Assembly (NCBI GenBank): GCA_038230695.1
Contig: JBBRMT010000137.1
Span: forward strand, 1 to 12,454
Direction of reading: 5' to 3'
Source: QHBQ01 sp038230695
GTDB taxonomy: Bacteria > Chloroflexota > Chloroflexia > QHBQ01
Length of the DNA: 12,454 nt
The notes beneath the pieces were generated by a model. It searched no databases. It saw nothing but the letters and a program-made list of their open reading frames with translations, and was not told the DNA's origin. A program made the translations under genes and the position numbers. Positions within the stretch are counted from its first letter, which is position 1. Each line of letters starts with the position of its first letter. This document shows positions 1-6,765 of the stretch, piece by piece.

Positions 1-83
1 GCGATTTGGGCGATGGTCTTCTGTTCGCGCAGTATCTCGCGCACGACCTCGGCTTTGAAAGTAGGGGTATGGTGTCTTTTCAT
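1..83 (-). CDS. IS3-family transposase OrfA, N-terminal part (runs off the window)
   Basis: The minus strand reads an ATG at 83-81 followed by MKRHHTPTFKAEVVREILRE and then QKTIAQI, open to the edge of the window. Seen: a basic N-terminus followed by the start of a helix-turn-helix. Known: this pattern (K/R-rich start, then F-K-x-E-V-V-x-E and an I-A-Q-I segment) is typical of OrfA of IS3-family elements, which binds the IS ends and is joined to the DDE transposase OrfB by frameshifting. Only about 27 codons are visible, so the subgroup and intactness cannot be judged. The probable IS end lies just upstream at 116-163. Confidence 0.8.
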   Translation of the reverse strand, partial: MKRHHTPTFKAEVVREILREQKTIAQI

Positions 84-115
84 GGGTTTATTCTACCTTA
101 TTTCAGCCTTCTTGG

Positions 116-163
116 TGGTCTAGTTTATTGGGACCATCGCATTGGTCGCTAAAACAGGCACCA
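116..163 (-). mobile_element. Probable terminal region of the IS3-family element (two 21-bp TGGT...ACCA units)
   Basis: Two related 21-bp units, 116-136 and 143-163, each begin TGGTC and end ACCA, so each is a partial palindrome. Both are followed by TCG, giving a 27-bp period. They lie 33 to 80 bases upstream of the orfA start, where the left end of an IS3 element is expected. IS3-family ends usually begin with TG and end with CA, which fits an element boundary at 136 or 163. The exact boundary and any target-site duplication cannot be fixed because the other end is outside the window. Confidence 0.45.
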
Positions 164-279
164 TCGAGCGGGTTTCCTCGCGCTTTGCCGGGGATTCAGA
201 TCCTACTTGAGTTTGGAAGCGGAGTTGCTATTTCACACAGGCGTTGAAGACTCTCTCACACAAAGTGCAGCGCATTTGC

Positions 280-564
280 CTATACTAAAGCTAACAGTGC
301 CTCAAGCGCTTCTCTTATATGATCTGGTAGCTCGCTTGAGCGAGCATCAGGTACAAATATCTCACGTTCGCTGCTGGGATAAGAGATACCGTCGTATACT
401 AGAACATCACCAGTGGACGCTATACTGTAGCCTGCGCCTAGCGGAGTTTCTTCTTCCCTATAGATACGAATCATTGCCCTTTGGTCAGATCCTGGGCTAA
501 TCAAGATCTGATCAACCAGAAGCTGTGGTACATCCACAAAGCGCCCGAGCTTATCTGTGTTCAT
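280..564 (-). CDS. Small protein downstream of an RHS toxin tip; candidate immunity protein
   Basis: Not recognised by family. The 94-residue product starts MNTDKLGRFVDVPQLL and ends EALEALLALV. I chose the ATG at 564-562 because a strong AAGGAGA ribosome binding site sits six bases upstream; the longer in-frame extension to 648 has no such site. No signal peptide or membrane segment is visible, so the protein is probably cytoplasmic. It is rich in acidic residues and has a helical C-terminus. It lies 248 bases downstream of the RHS 3' end, on the same strand. In polymorphic toxin systems the gene directly after the toxin usually encodes the cognate immunity protein, which is the inferred role here. 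It could also be an unrelated hypothetical protein. A TTGACG sequence near 646 could be part of its own promoter, but no convincing -10 was found. Confidence 0.6.
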   Translation of the reverse strand: MNTDKLGRFVDVPQLLVDQILISPGSDQRAMIRIYREEETPLGAGYSIASTGDVLVYDGISYPSSEREIFVPDARSSELPDHIREALEALLALV

Positions 565-812
565 GTTGTTCTCCTTGATGCTCACATGACTATATTGGCC
601 TAAGCACTGAATCAGCACTATATGGCGTAGCTTATACCAATTCGTCAAAATAATGGTGTGGATTGAGCCGGGGCGAATTGTTGCGCACCCCTACGTACAC
701 GTACCATCTGCTTGGCTAAGGCAAGCCGCTGCTCACCCTAGCCCAATTTACACCATTACAAGACACGCTGGTTATATAATCGTAAGACTTGTAACTTGGA
801 GTTCTTGCGGCT

Positions 813-1745
813 TCATTTGCAGGAATTGCCAGGTTGATCGGGGGGGGCACCACAACCCCCTCCCCCCGGGTTACCCTCGCCATTGCTCGCAGTGCTGCCT
901 TGGTCTCCTGTGCTATTCCCATCGGAGCCGTTGCTGTCGCTATTACCACTCGTTTCATCGCTACCAGTGTTGCTACTGCCACCTTGATCCAACGGGGATG
1001 GAGGTCCTGGCGTAACGCCTTCTCCTGGGTTGGATGGTATTTCGCCAGGAGTTGAGGCTCTTGCCGGTCCCTTATAACTATTATCAGGGTTTAGGTCTTG
1101 GGTATGAGGTGTTTCTACGTATGAACGCTTGCCGCTGGGCTGTTCCACATTTTTGTGTGGAAGGCCCACCACATCAACTCTTTTAACCGGATATCCTTGT
1201 GCATCATACTCCTGATAACTCATTACTTGACCTTTCGAATTAGTCCGGTAATAATATTGAGGTTTACCATCTGCTGAAGGCGCTATTTTAGGGGGGTATG
1301 GGGTTTTCACTCCGGGTTCGGCTCCCGTATCTGGATCGTTCAACCAAGTTCCACGTGCCAAACTACTATCTAGTCCTCTATTTGGCGCATAGTTAACGTC
1401 ACTTCCGGCTGGAACATCGGCGTAGTGACCGGAAGGGTCTGTAAAGAGTAGCGGGTTGTTATCAACGTAGCTATAACGATTAAGCTCCTGGGTGGCTCCC
1501 GCCCCTATCTCAATATTATCCGCCGAGATAAACCGCGCTAGCACAGGGTCGTAGTAACGGGCATTATAATACAATAGCCCGGTGCTGTCAAGTTTCTGGC
1601 CGGTGTAGTTGATGGTGGTCTGGCTCACTCCGCCGGAGCGCACTTCGCCCCACGGCTTGAACTCCTGGCTGCTCGCCAGGTTGCCGTTAGCGTCGGTGGT
1701 CAGCGCCACGCTGCCCAGGTGAGGTTCGCCACATTGCTGTCCCAC
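813..1745 (-). CDS. 3' end of an RHS-repeat protein with polymorphic-toxin tip (5'-truncated)
   Basis: Residues 9-108 of this reading frame are a textbook RHS-associated core: HLGS, TGLLYYNARYYDP, RFISAD, LNRYSYVDNNPL and TDPSGH. After the core comes a variable tip. Residues about 159-225 (YYYRTNSKGQ, EYDAQGYPVKRVDVVG, LPHK, ETPHTQ) resemble the polymorphic toxin type 24 domain, a predicted toxin fold in RHS tips; that assignment is from memory and moderate. Residues about 240-310 are an unusual Ser/Gly/Asn-rich tail ending in two cysteines. Full RHS proteins exceed 1000 residues and are secreted or surface-delivered; here everything upstream of the core end is missing. The first eight codons (1745-1722) are ATPase-gene DNA read in another frame, and the GTG at 1745 has no ribosome binding site. 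The RHS-derived part is therefore about 813-1720, probably a displaced tip rather than an expressed gene. Confidence 0.75.
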   Translation of the reverse strand: MGQQCGEPHLGSVALTTDANGNLASSQEFKPWGEVRSGGVSQTTINYTGQKLDSTGLLYYNARYYDPVLARFISADNIEIGAGATQELNRYSYVDNNPLLFTDPSGHYADVPAGSDVNYAPNRGLDSSLARGTWLNDPDTGAEPGVKTPYPPKIAPSADGKPQYYYRTNSKGQVMSYQEYDAQGYPVKRVDVVGLPHKNVEQPSGKRSYVETPHTQDLNPDNSYKGPARASTPGEIPSNPGEGVTPGPPSPLDQGGSSNTGSDETSGNSDSNGSDGNSTGDQGSTASNGEGNPGGGGCGAPPDQPGNSCK

Positions 1746-2359
1746 GCAGGTTCTCTGCCCAGGTCGTCGAGGATTAGCAGGTCGCAGTCGAGGTAGCTCT
1801 TGAAGCGCTCTTCCCTACCTCGCCAGGTGGTGAGCGCGGCCATCAGGTCGTAGGCAGTCACGAACCGCATCGTGAAGCTCGGCACTCCTTCGCTCACGGT
1901 CTTCTCGACCAGCCGGTAAGCCAACCCCAGCACCAGGCCAGTCTTGCCGCTTCTCGCCTTGCCAGTCAGTACCAGCGAAGGGCCTTGCTTACCCTGCCAC
2001 CGTTCAACCCACTTGAGCAGGTAGTCGCGCACTGCAGTTGCGCCCGGCCAGGTCTCGATGCGCCTTCCGGTCAGTTCGGCGGGGATGGCCGCCTGCTGCC
2101 AGGTGAACTGGATGCGCCAGGCGCGGTCCTCGGCGGCCAGCTGTGTCCCCACCTGGCAGTAGCACCGGCCAACGCCCGCCCAGCCCTCACCTTGGCACGC
2201 GGGACACAGCTCAAGGCTTGCGAGTAGGGGCGGACACCCGACCGCTGGCGATGTCGTGATAGCTGAGGCTGCCGTCCGGCTGACTGCGAACGTCCGAGGC
2301 AGCTTCTCCTCAACTCTATATCTGCCGCTATGCCAGGGCAACAAGAAGCCCCGCCGCAT
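1700..2359 (-). pseudogene. Truncated DnaC/IstB-like AAA+ ATPase (copy 1)
   Basis: This is a near-duplicate of the ATPase at 10053-10763. It keeps the Cys-rich start (CPACQGEGW, CYC), the Walker A loop GKARSGKTG and the Walker B stretch LLILDDLG. Homology to copy 2 stops after DSNVANLT at about 1720, where RHS sequence begins. The last ~53 residues, which carry sensor 1 (ATSN) and the probable arginine finger, are lost, and the frame ends in WAAWR. On the 5' side, homology to copy 2 fades near 2255, and the only in-frame ATG (2359) falls inside the loop of a terminator, so it is not a credible start. Family role: ATP-dependent helicase loaders (DnaC) or transposition helpers (IstB). This copy should be inactive. 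Relative to copy 2 it carries one extra Trp codon (ALTTWRGREE). Confidence 0.8.
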
Positions 2360-2374
2360 TTAGCAGCAGGGCTT
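2346..2374 (-). terminator. Rho-independent terminator of the FG-GAP/SLH gene
   Basis: On the minus strand a 12-bp stem (AAGCCCTGCTGC paired with GCGGCGGGGCTT, two G-T wobbles) encloses a TAAAT loop. It is followed by a T-rich run (CTTGTT). It lies 26 bases past the stop codon of the gene ending at 2400. Confidence 0.75.
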
Positions 2375-2399
2375 GCTATGGCACAATCTTCATTAAGCG

Positions 2400-4484
2400 C
2401 TATGGAGTGGTCACACCTTTGTAGACAATCTGGCACATCTGGTCGCGCTGGATGTTCTGGTTGGGCAGGAAGATACCCCCAGGATACCCGTTGATGACCC
2501 CCTTCTGGTGCGCCGTCTCGATGCTGACGAAGAAGACATTGGAGGCTGGCACATCGCTGAACGTCGACGTGCCACCCGTCGGGGTGAATAGCGGGTAATG
2601 TGCGGCGTTGACTACCAGCTTGGTTAGCTGCCCGCGAGTAATCGGCCGATTGGGCAGGTAGCAAGGGTAGACTGCCCTCGCCGAGGCACAGGTGCCTGCA
2701 TCGAAGCCGCTCAGTACCATGTTGTGGAAGCCGGTCTCGATGAAGACATACGCGAAGTAGCTCGGTGGCACATCGGTGAAGTCCTGTGTTCCCGCCGGGG
2801 TATACAGGTGCAGGCCGAAGCCGAGTACCACCACCTTGGCGAACTGCCCACGGGTAGATGTGCCGTGCGGGTTGAAGTGGGTCGCGTCGGTGCCATTGAC
2901 CACGCTGCGGCAGTGCAGGTAGTGAATGGCCGGGTAGAAGATGTCGCCAGCCGTGTCTACGAACGGGTTGGGGCAGTCGGTCGGGGTCGGGCCGCCGGGG
3001 GTGTTGGTTGGCGCGGGCGTGTTGGTCGGCTGGAGTGTAGCAGTGGGGCCACCAGGGGTCTGGGTTGGCAGCGGGGTGCTAGTTGGTGGCGCGGGCGTGT
3101 TGCTCGGCGCGAGGGTGTTGGTCGGCCCGCCGGGGGTGTTGCTTGGCGCGGTTGTGCTGGTTGGTTGAGGAGTTGGAGTGTTGCTCGGCGTGATTGTGCT
3201 GGTTGGTTGAGTGGTCGGCGTGTTGCTGGCTGTAGGAGTGACGGTGGGAGTGGCTAGTGATGTGCTAGTGTTGAGCAGCACCGATACGTTACCACTACCG
3301 TAGTTCGCAGTTGCCAGGTCGGGTTTGCCATCACTGTTGAAGTCGCCCACGACCACTGAGATAGGCAAAGCGCCTACTGCGAAGCTGTTTGCCACGCCGA
3401 AGGAGCCGGTGCCATCACCGAGCAGCACCGATACGGTATTGTCACCGTAGTTCGCGGTCGCCAGGTCGAGCTTGCCGTCGCCATCGAAGTCACCCACCGC
3501 TACTGACTGGGGATGGCTGCCCACCGTGAAAGTGTTCGCCGCGCCGAAGCCGCCACTTCCGTTGCCAAGTAGCACCGATACTGTACCGTCGTTGTAATTC
3601 GCAGCCACGATATCGGTATGACCATCACCATTGAAGTCGCCCGTTGCAACCGCATCGGGAGAGTTCCCCACAACGAATTCATTATTGGGGCCCAAGCCGC
3701 CGCTGCCGTCACCGAGCAGCACTGATACCGAAGTGGCACCTGAGTTTGCAACCACGAGGTCGGCATTGCTATCATTATTGAAGTAACCTACAGCCAATGC
3801 CGATGGGTTGCCACCTGCAGAATAGCTGACTGGCGCAGCAAAGCTACCACCTCCATCACTGAGTAGCACGGTGATGCTATTGCTATAGAAGTTCGCAGTC
3901 ACAATGTCATCGTTGCCATTGAAGTCGCCTACTGCTACAGCGAATGGGTTGGCACCGATCGGATAGCGGCCTTCCGCGCCAAAGCCGCCGCTGCCATCAC
4001 CGAACCGTACCGATACGTTGCTATCGTTGCGGTTCGCGGTTGCCAGGTCGGCGTTGCCATCCTGGTCGAAATCGCCCAGCGCCACTGAGTTGGGGTTCGC
4101 GCCAACTGAGTAAGTACTCTCTGTGCCAAATAGACCGCCACCAACTCCATGCCGCACCGATACGTTGTTGCTACCGCTGTTCGCGGTAACAAAGTCGGGA
4201 TTACCATCGTGGTCGAGGTCAGCTACGACTATTGATTGCGGGGATGTGCCAACTGCGTAGTTAACGGCATTGGCGAAGTTCACCGCGCTGGGGGCAGGAA
4301 CACTGCCTGGCTTACGCGCTGATGCGGGCTGCGCCGTATGTTGCTGCGCTGACCTGCTGGAAGTCGCGGGCGCTGCTTGTCTGGTGGGAGCGGCCTGTGC
4401 CGCACCCAGGGTCGAGATGACGCTGAGAACTAGCATGGCGGTGATTGCACCTGCTAGCCAGCGGGATACGAGGTGCGTGTTCAC
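2400..4484 (-). CDS. Secreted FG-GAP repeat protein with Thr/Pro linker and three SLH modules
   Basis: The 694-residue protein starts at a GTG (4484) with AAAGG about nine bases upstream. Residues 1-31 are a signal peptide (Arg8, hydrophobic core, likely cleavage after AQA). Residues about 78-405 hold seven repeats of the form VGxxPxxVxxGDFxxDGxxDLxTAN...SVLLGDGSGxF, with Ca-binding-type Asp loops; FG-GAP/VCBS repeats of this sort build integrin-like beta-propellers. Residues about 411-503 are a Thr/Pro/Ser linker (TPT, NTP, PTST units). Residues 504-555, 568-628 and 642-690 are three SLH-like modules (FVD, FTDV and FSDV starts; TRGQ and QRDQM motifs), which normally anchor proteins to the cell surface. 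Predicted: an exported surface protein that displays a propeller on a stalk. The ligand is unknown. Blade 3 is two residues shorter than the others, in its Asp loop. Confidence 0.92.
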   Translation of the reverse strand: MNTHLVSRWLAGAITAMLVLSVISTLGAAQAAPTRQAAPATSSRSAQQHTAQPASARKPGSVPAPSAVNFANAVNYAVGTSPQSIVVADLDHDGNPDFVTANSGSNNVSVRHGVGGGLFGTESTYSVGANPNSVALGDFDQDGNADLATANRNDSNVSVRFGDGSGGFGAEGRYPIGANPFAVAVGDFNGNDDIVTANFYSNSITVLLSDGGGSFAAPVSYSAGGNPSALAVGYFNNDSNADLVVANSGATSVSVLLGDGSGGLGPNNEFVVGNSPDAVATGDFNGDGHTDIVAANYNDGTVSVLLGNGSGGFGAANTFTVGSHPQSVAVGDFDGDGKLDLATANYGDNTVSVLLGDGTGSFGVANSFAVGALPISVVVGDFNSDGKPDLATANYGSGNVSVLLNTSTSLATPTVTPTASNTPTTQPTSTITPSNTPTPQPTSTTAPSNTPGGPTNTLAPSNTPAPPTSTPLPTQTPGGPTATLQPTNTPAPTNTPGGPTPTDCPNPFVDTAGDIFYPAIHYLHCRSVVNGTDATHFNPHGTSTRGQFAKVVVLGFGLHLYTPAGTQDFTDVPPSYFAYVFIETGFHNMVLSGFDAGTCASARAVYPCYLPNRPITRGQLTKLVVNAAHYPLFTPTGGTSTFSDVPASNVFFVSIETAHQKGVINGYPGGIFLPNQNIQRDQMCQIVYKGVTTP
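3270..4255 (-). repeat. Seven tandem 147-bp repeats encoding FG-GAP blades
   Basis: The conserved Gly of the VG motif falls at residues 79, 128, 177, 224, 273, 322 and 371. The period is 49 residues (147 bp), except for the third unit, which is 47. Blades 5 to 7 are the most alike, suggesting recent duplication within the gene. Confidence 0.85.
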
Positions 4485-4553
4485 TTGGGTTTGCCTTTCT
4501 AACTGCTTTGGGGAATAATGCTGTATGTTGTCAGCTTTAGCGCATATTCAGCA

Positions 4554-4573
4554 GGGCGGGCGGTGGCCCGCCC
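4554..4573. other. GC-rich perfect hairpin between two genes
   Basis: GGGCGGGC and GCCCGCCC form an 8-bp stem around a GGTG loop. A second imperfect hairpin (CCCCTTCC, GCCG, GGAGGGG) lies about 15 bases to its right. Both fall between the lipoprotein gene ending at 4645 and the GTG of the FG-GAP gene at 4484. No T-run follows on either strand, so a role as a terminator for the lipoprotein operon is possible but not shown; a dispersed intergenic repeat is equally possible. Confidence 0.5.
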
Positions 4574-4644
4574 TTACTGATGGTCTCCCCTTCCGCCGGG
4601 AGGGGCTGGGGGTGGGACGTGACAACCATCTGTTCGTTCTGGCC

Positions 4645-5466
4645 TCACGGATCCTGGTAACCGGAGACAAACAGGTCGTATTTAGTGGCTTTGACCCCGG
4701 AGGCGCTGCTGGTAGCAGCGAAGGCATCAGTCACGTCTATGTGGAACTTCGAGGCGCTATGCGCGGCGAGCTTGAGCGCCCCGCCCCCCGCTCCCGCGTT
4801 AAAGTTGCTGGCATTGTTCACGTCCACAATCTTGCCGCTGCTGTCGTAGAAGATGACGTTTACCATCCAGTAGGTGGCAGCGTGGTCGCTATCGTTCTTT
4901 ACCTCGCCGGTCACCGCCTGCGCCCCACTGTCCGAGGTGGCAAGCTGGCTGCTGGCGATGCTGAGTTTGGCGGGCTGGGCAGTATCTGCGGGGATCGCAA
5001 AGCCGCTGGCCTTGAACTGGGGATGCTTTAGGTCCGCGCCCTGATAAATCATATTGAAACCGGCGCTCTGGCCGGGCGGCAGGATCGCATTCTCCAGACC
5101 GTTTGTGTTTGGCACATCCTGGGTATGGCCGCTATCGTCCACCACTTGCAACATCGGTTGAACGGTGGCAACGTTGCCATCGTTCTTGATGATGCCGAGG
5201 TATTCGGTGCTGGTGCCGGGATTGATGTTGGTGGCGACATAGCTAACTACGGTGAGCTTGACATCGCCGCTGCTGCTGGCGCTGCTTGCGGTGGGGCTGG
5301 CGCTGCTAATGCCGCTGGGTGGCGGGTTGCCGACGTGGGCAGTAGTCGGTTGGCTGGCCGTGCCGCTGCTGGCGCTACCAGCGTTGCCGCCGCTATCGCA
5401 GCCGAACAGGACGACGCTGATGAGCATGGCGAACAGTAGGGTGGGTAGCTTCTTTCGGGTATTCAC
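4645..5466 (-). CDS. Lipoprotein with two Ig-like/FxLYD-like domains (paralog A)
   Basis: The 273-residue protein starts at GTG 5466 with AAAAGGAA about eight bases upstream. The signal peptide ends in the lipobox LFGC, with the lipidated cysteine at position 23, so it is predicted to be anchored to the outer face of the cytoplasmic membrane. A Ser/Ala/Gly/Thr-rich stalk (about 24-67) follows. Then come two beta-rich domains with similar cores: GIIKNDGNVATVQPMLQVVD and TGEVKNDSDHAATYWMVNVI followed by FYDSSGKIVD. The G-x-V-x-N-x-x-x and YD-x-x-G-x-I/V-V patterns are those of FxLYD-type domains, whose biochemical role is unknown. It lies 33 bases downstream of its paralog at 5500-6297 and is very likely co-transcribed with it. 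Confidence 0.88.
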   Translation of the reverse strand: MNTRKKLPTLLFAMLISVVLFGCDSGGNAGSASSGTASQPTTAHVGNPPPSGISSASPTASSASSSGDVKLTVVSYVATNINPGTSTEYLGIIKNDGNVATVQPMLQVVDDSGHTQDVPNTNGLENAILPPGQSAGFNMIYQGADLKHPQFKASGFAIPADTAQPAKLSIASSQLATSDSGAQAVTGEVKNDSDHAATYWMVNVIFYDSSGKIVDVNNASNFNAGAGGGALKLAAHSASKFHIDVTDAFAATSSASGVKATKYDLFVSGYQDP

Positions 5467-5499
5467 GATTCTGGTTCCTTTTCTTTCACATATCTGATA

Positions 5500-6297
5500 T
5501 TACTTATCGTCAATGCCACTGGCGAACAGGTCGAAGCGGGTCGCCTTGGCGGCGAGGGCGCTCAAGGTAACGCGGAACGGCTGCGTATCCTGAGCGTCGA
5601 ACTTAGCATCTGATTCAGTTGCGCCGCCTACCCCGGTATCCACCACGTTGCCACTGGCATCGTAAGCGATGTAGTTAATGCCCCAGGCATGGCAGGGCTG
5701 GACACCATCGTTCCTGACTGTGCCATCAATGGTACGCTGGCCGGATGGCGATGTGCTTGCCTGCTGGCTCACGATGGTGATTTTGGCGATAAAACGGGTG
5801 GCATCGCCAGCGGGTTGGCCGCTGAGTTTGAACTGAGGGTTCTTATTCAGCGTTCCCATAGACATCATATTGAAGCCCGCGCTCTGTCCAGGTTGCAGCC
5901 CGTAGATCTGGACCAATGCGCTCTCGTTGGTAACATCGCTCGACACCGCGCCGCTGGCATCAACTAGCTGCATCTGAATGCCGGTCACGATAAAGCTGCT
6001 ATCGTTCCTGACAATGCCGATGTAATCGGTGTAACTGGCAGCTGGGTTGTTTACTTGCACCGGGACGGACTTGACCAACGTGAGCTTGACATCGCCTGAG
6101 TTGCCCGCACTGGGACTAGTGGGCTTGGCGGCGTTGTTATTGCCGCTGGATGGTGGATTACTGGCGGTTACAGTGGTCGGTTGGCTGACCGCGCCGCTAG
6201 CACCGCTGCCTGTGCTGCCCCCGCTGTCGCAGCCCAGCATGGTGACGCTGAGGAGAACGGCGAACAGCAGGGTAGGTATCGTCTTTCGGGTTTTCAT
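5500..6297 (-). CDS. Lipoprotein with two Ig-like/FxLYD-like domains (paralog B)
   Basis: The 265-residue protein starts at ATG 6297, preceded by AAAGGAAC. The signal peptide ends in the lipobox MLGC with the cysteine at position 23, then a Gly/Ser/Asn-rich stalk. Two FxLYD-like domains follow (GIVRNDSSFIVTGIQMQLVD and GTVRNDGVQPCHAWGINYIA, then YDASGNVVD). The first ~23 residues match paralog A closely (TRK, PTLLFA, GCDSGG), so the pair arose by tandem duplication; the outer domains have diverged. It is the first gene of the pair. Its upstream region holds a possible -10 and four direct repeats, so it probably carries the operon promoter. It may be a sensory or adhesion lipoprotein; no enzymatic motif is visible. 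Confidence 0.88.
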   Translation of the reverse strand: MKTRKTIPTLLFAVLLSVTMLGCDSGGSTGSGASGAVSQPTTVTASNPPSSGNNNAAKPTSPSAGNSGDVKLTLVKSVPVQVNNPAASYTDYIGIVRNDSSFIVTGIQMQLVDASGAVSSDVTNESALVQIYGLQPGQSAGFNMMSMGTLNKNPQFKLSGQPAGDATRFIAKITIVSQQASTSPSGQRTIDGTVRNDGVQPCHAWGINYIAYDASGNVVDTGVGGATESDAKFDAQDTQPFRVTLSALAAKATRFDLFASGIDDK

Positions 6298-6339
6298 GGT
6301 TTCAGTTCCTTTCTTTTTAGGGCATGACTCACAACTACC

Positions 6340-6345
6340 ATTATC
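6340..6345 (-). promoter_or_regulatory. Possible -10 box of the lipoprotein operon
   Basis: The minus strand reads GATAAT (five of six matches to TATAAT), about 43 bases upstream of the ATG at 6297. No good -35 lies 16-18 bases further up, which would suit an activator-dependent promoter using the repeats at 6373-6420. Confidence 0.4.
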
Positions 6346-6372
6346 CGAGGGATAGGGCAGGAAGGAAAGAGA

Positions 6373-6420
6373 TATTGTGCGGAGTATTGTGCGGAGTATT
6401 GTGCGGAATGTTGTGCGGCT
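6373..6420 (-). repeat. Four 12-bp direct repeats upstream of the lipoprotein operon
   Basis: Plus-strand units TATTGTGCGGAG, TATTGTGCGGAG, TATTGTGCGGAA and TGTTGTGCGGCT follow one another exactly, and a partial fifth (GTGCGG) follows at 6422. Read toward the operon, the shared core is CCGCACAA. The array begins about 28 bases upstream of the possible -10, where activators commonly bind. The obvious candidate regulators are the two encoded immediately upstream (6480-6713 and 6766-9522). That link is inference. Confidence 0.7.
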
Positions 6421-6479
6421 AGTGCGGTTTGGACACTAGCATTTTCGCCCCCAAACCGAAGCTGGCGAGGTAGTGGGCA

Positions 6480-6713
6480 TTAGTCTTGTCCATCCTCAAT
6501 CACTGCCATAATCTTTTCACCTTCAGCAGTTAGTGAGTATGAATAAATGAAGGGGATATTTTGCTGCAGAAGTCCGGCAGCAATCAACTTCTTTATACAG
6601 TATTCGATACTCTCCCAGGGCGCGACGACTTCCCACGATAGTCTTTCTGCCGTCACAATGCCACTACCAACGTAGCGGATTATCTCTTTTTCCATCTTGG
6701 ATAGCCCGTCCAT
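6480..6713 (-). CDS. Small winged-helix-like protein
   Basis: The 77-residue product starts at ATG 6713 with a near-perfect AGGAGG six bases upstream, which settles the start. The sequence (MDGLSKMEKEIIRYVGSG, then a second helix, CIKKLIAAGLLQQN and YSYSLTAEGEKIM) has the helix-helix-helix-wing pattern of MarR/PadR-like DNA-binding domains, including the common L-T-A-E-G turn before the last helix. No further domain is present, so it is smaller than most such regulators. It starts 52 bases after the stop of the large regulator and may be co-transcribed with it. It lies directly upstream of the four 12-bp repeats, so it is one candidate to bind them. Fold assignment is by eye. Confidence 0.7.
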   Translation of the reverse strand: MDGLSKMEKEIIRYVGSGIVTAERLSWEVVAPWESIEYCIKKLIAAGLLQQNIPFIYSYSLTAEGEKIMAVIEDGQD

Positions 6714-6765
6714 TGCCGTCCTCCTAATCCTGGCATCGTATTGGTATCTCTATCACCAGCATGGC

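Noticed and set aside
207..500. Plus-strand open frame of 97 codons
   Set aside because: It lies antisense to the 94-residue minus-strand gene, which has the strong AAGGAGA site; the plus frame has no comparable signal.
653..1015. Plus-strand Cys/His-rich open frame
   Set aside because: It mirrors the Ser/Gly/Asn-rich RHS tail read in antisense; the cysteines come from low-complexity sequence.
2357..2359. ATG at 2359 as the true start of ATPase copy 1
   Set aside because: It lies in the loop of the FG-GAP gene terminator, has no good ribosome binding site, and is outside the region similar to copy 2.
4525..5031. Plus-strand open frame of 168 codons
   Set aside because: It overlaps the lipoprotein gene in antisense and lacks a ribosome binding site or domain pattern.
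6373..6420. Possible CRISPR array
   Set aside because: Units are 12 bp and contiguous with no spacers; likewise for the 11-bp units at 10754-10796.
6425..6458. Inverted repeat CGGTTTGG/CCAAACCG as a terminator after the 77-residue gene
   Set aside because: The stem is 8 bp with an 18-base loop and no T-run on the coding strand, so it is too weak to call.
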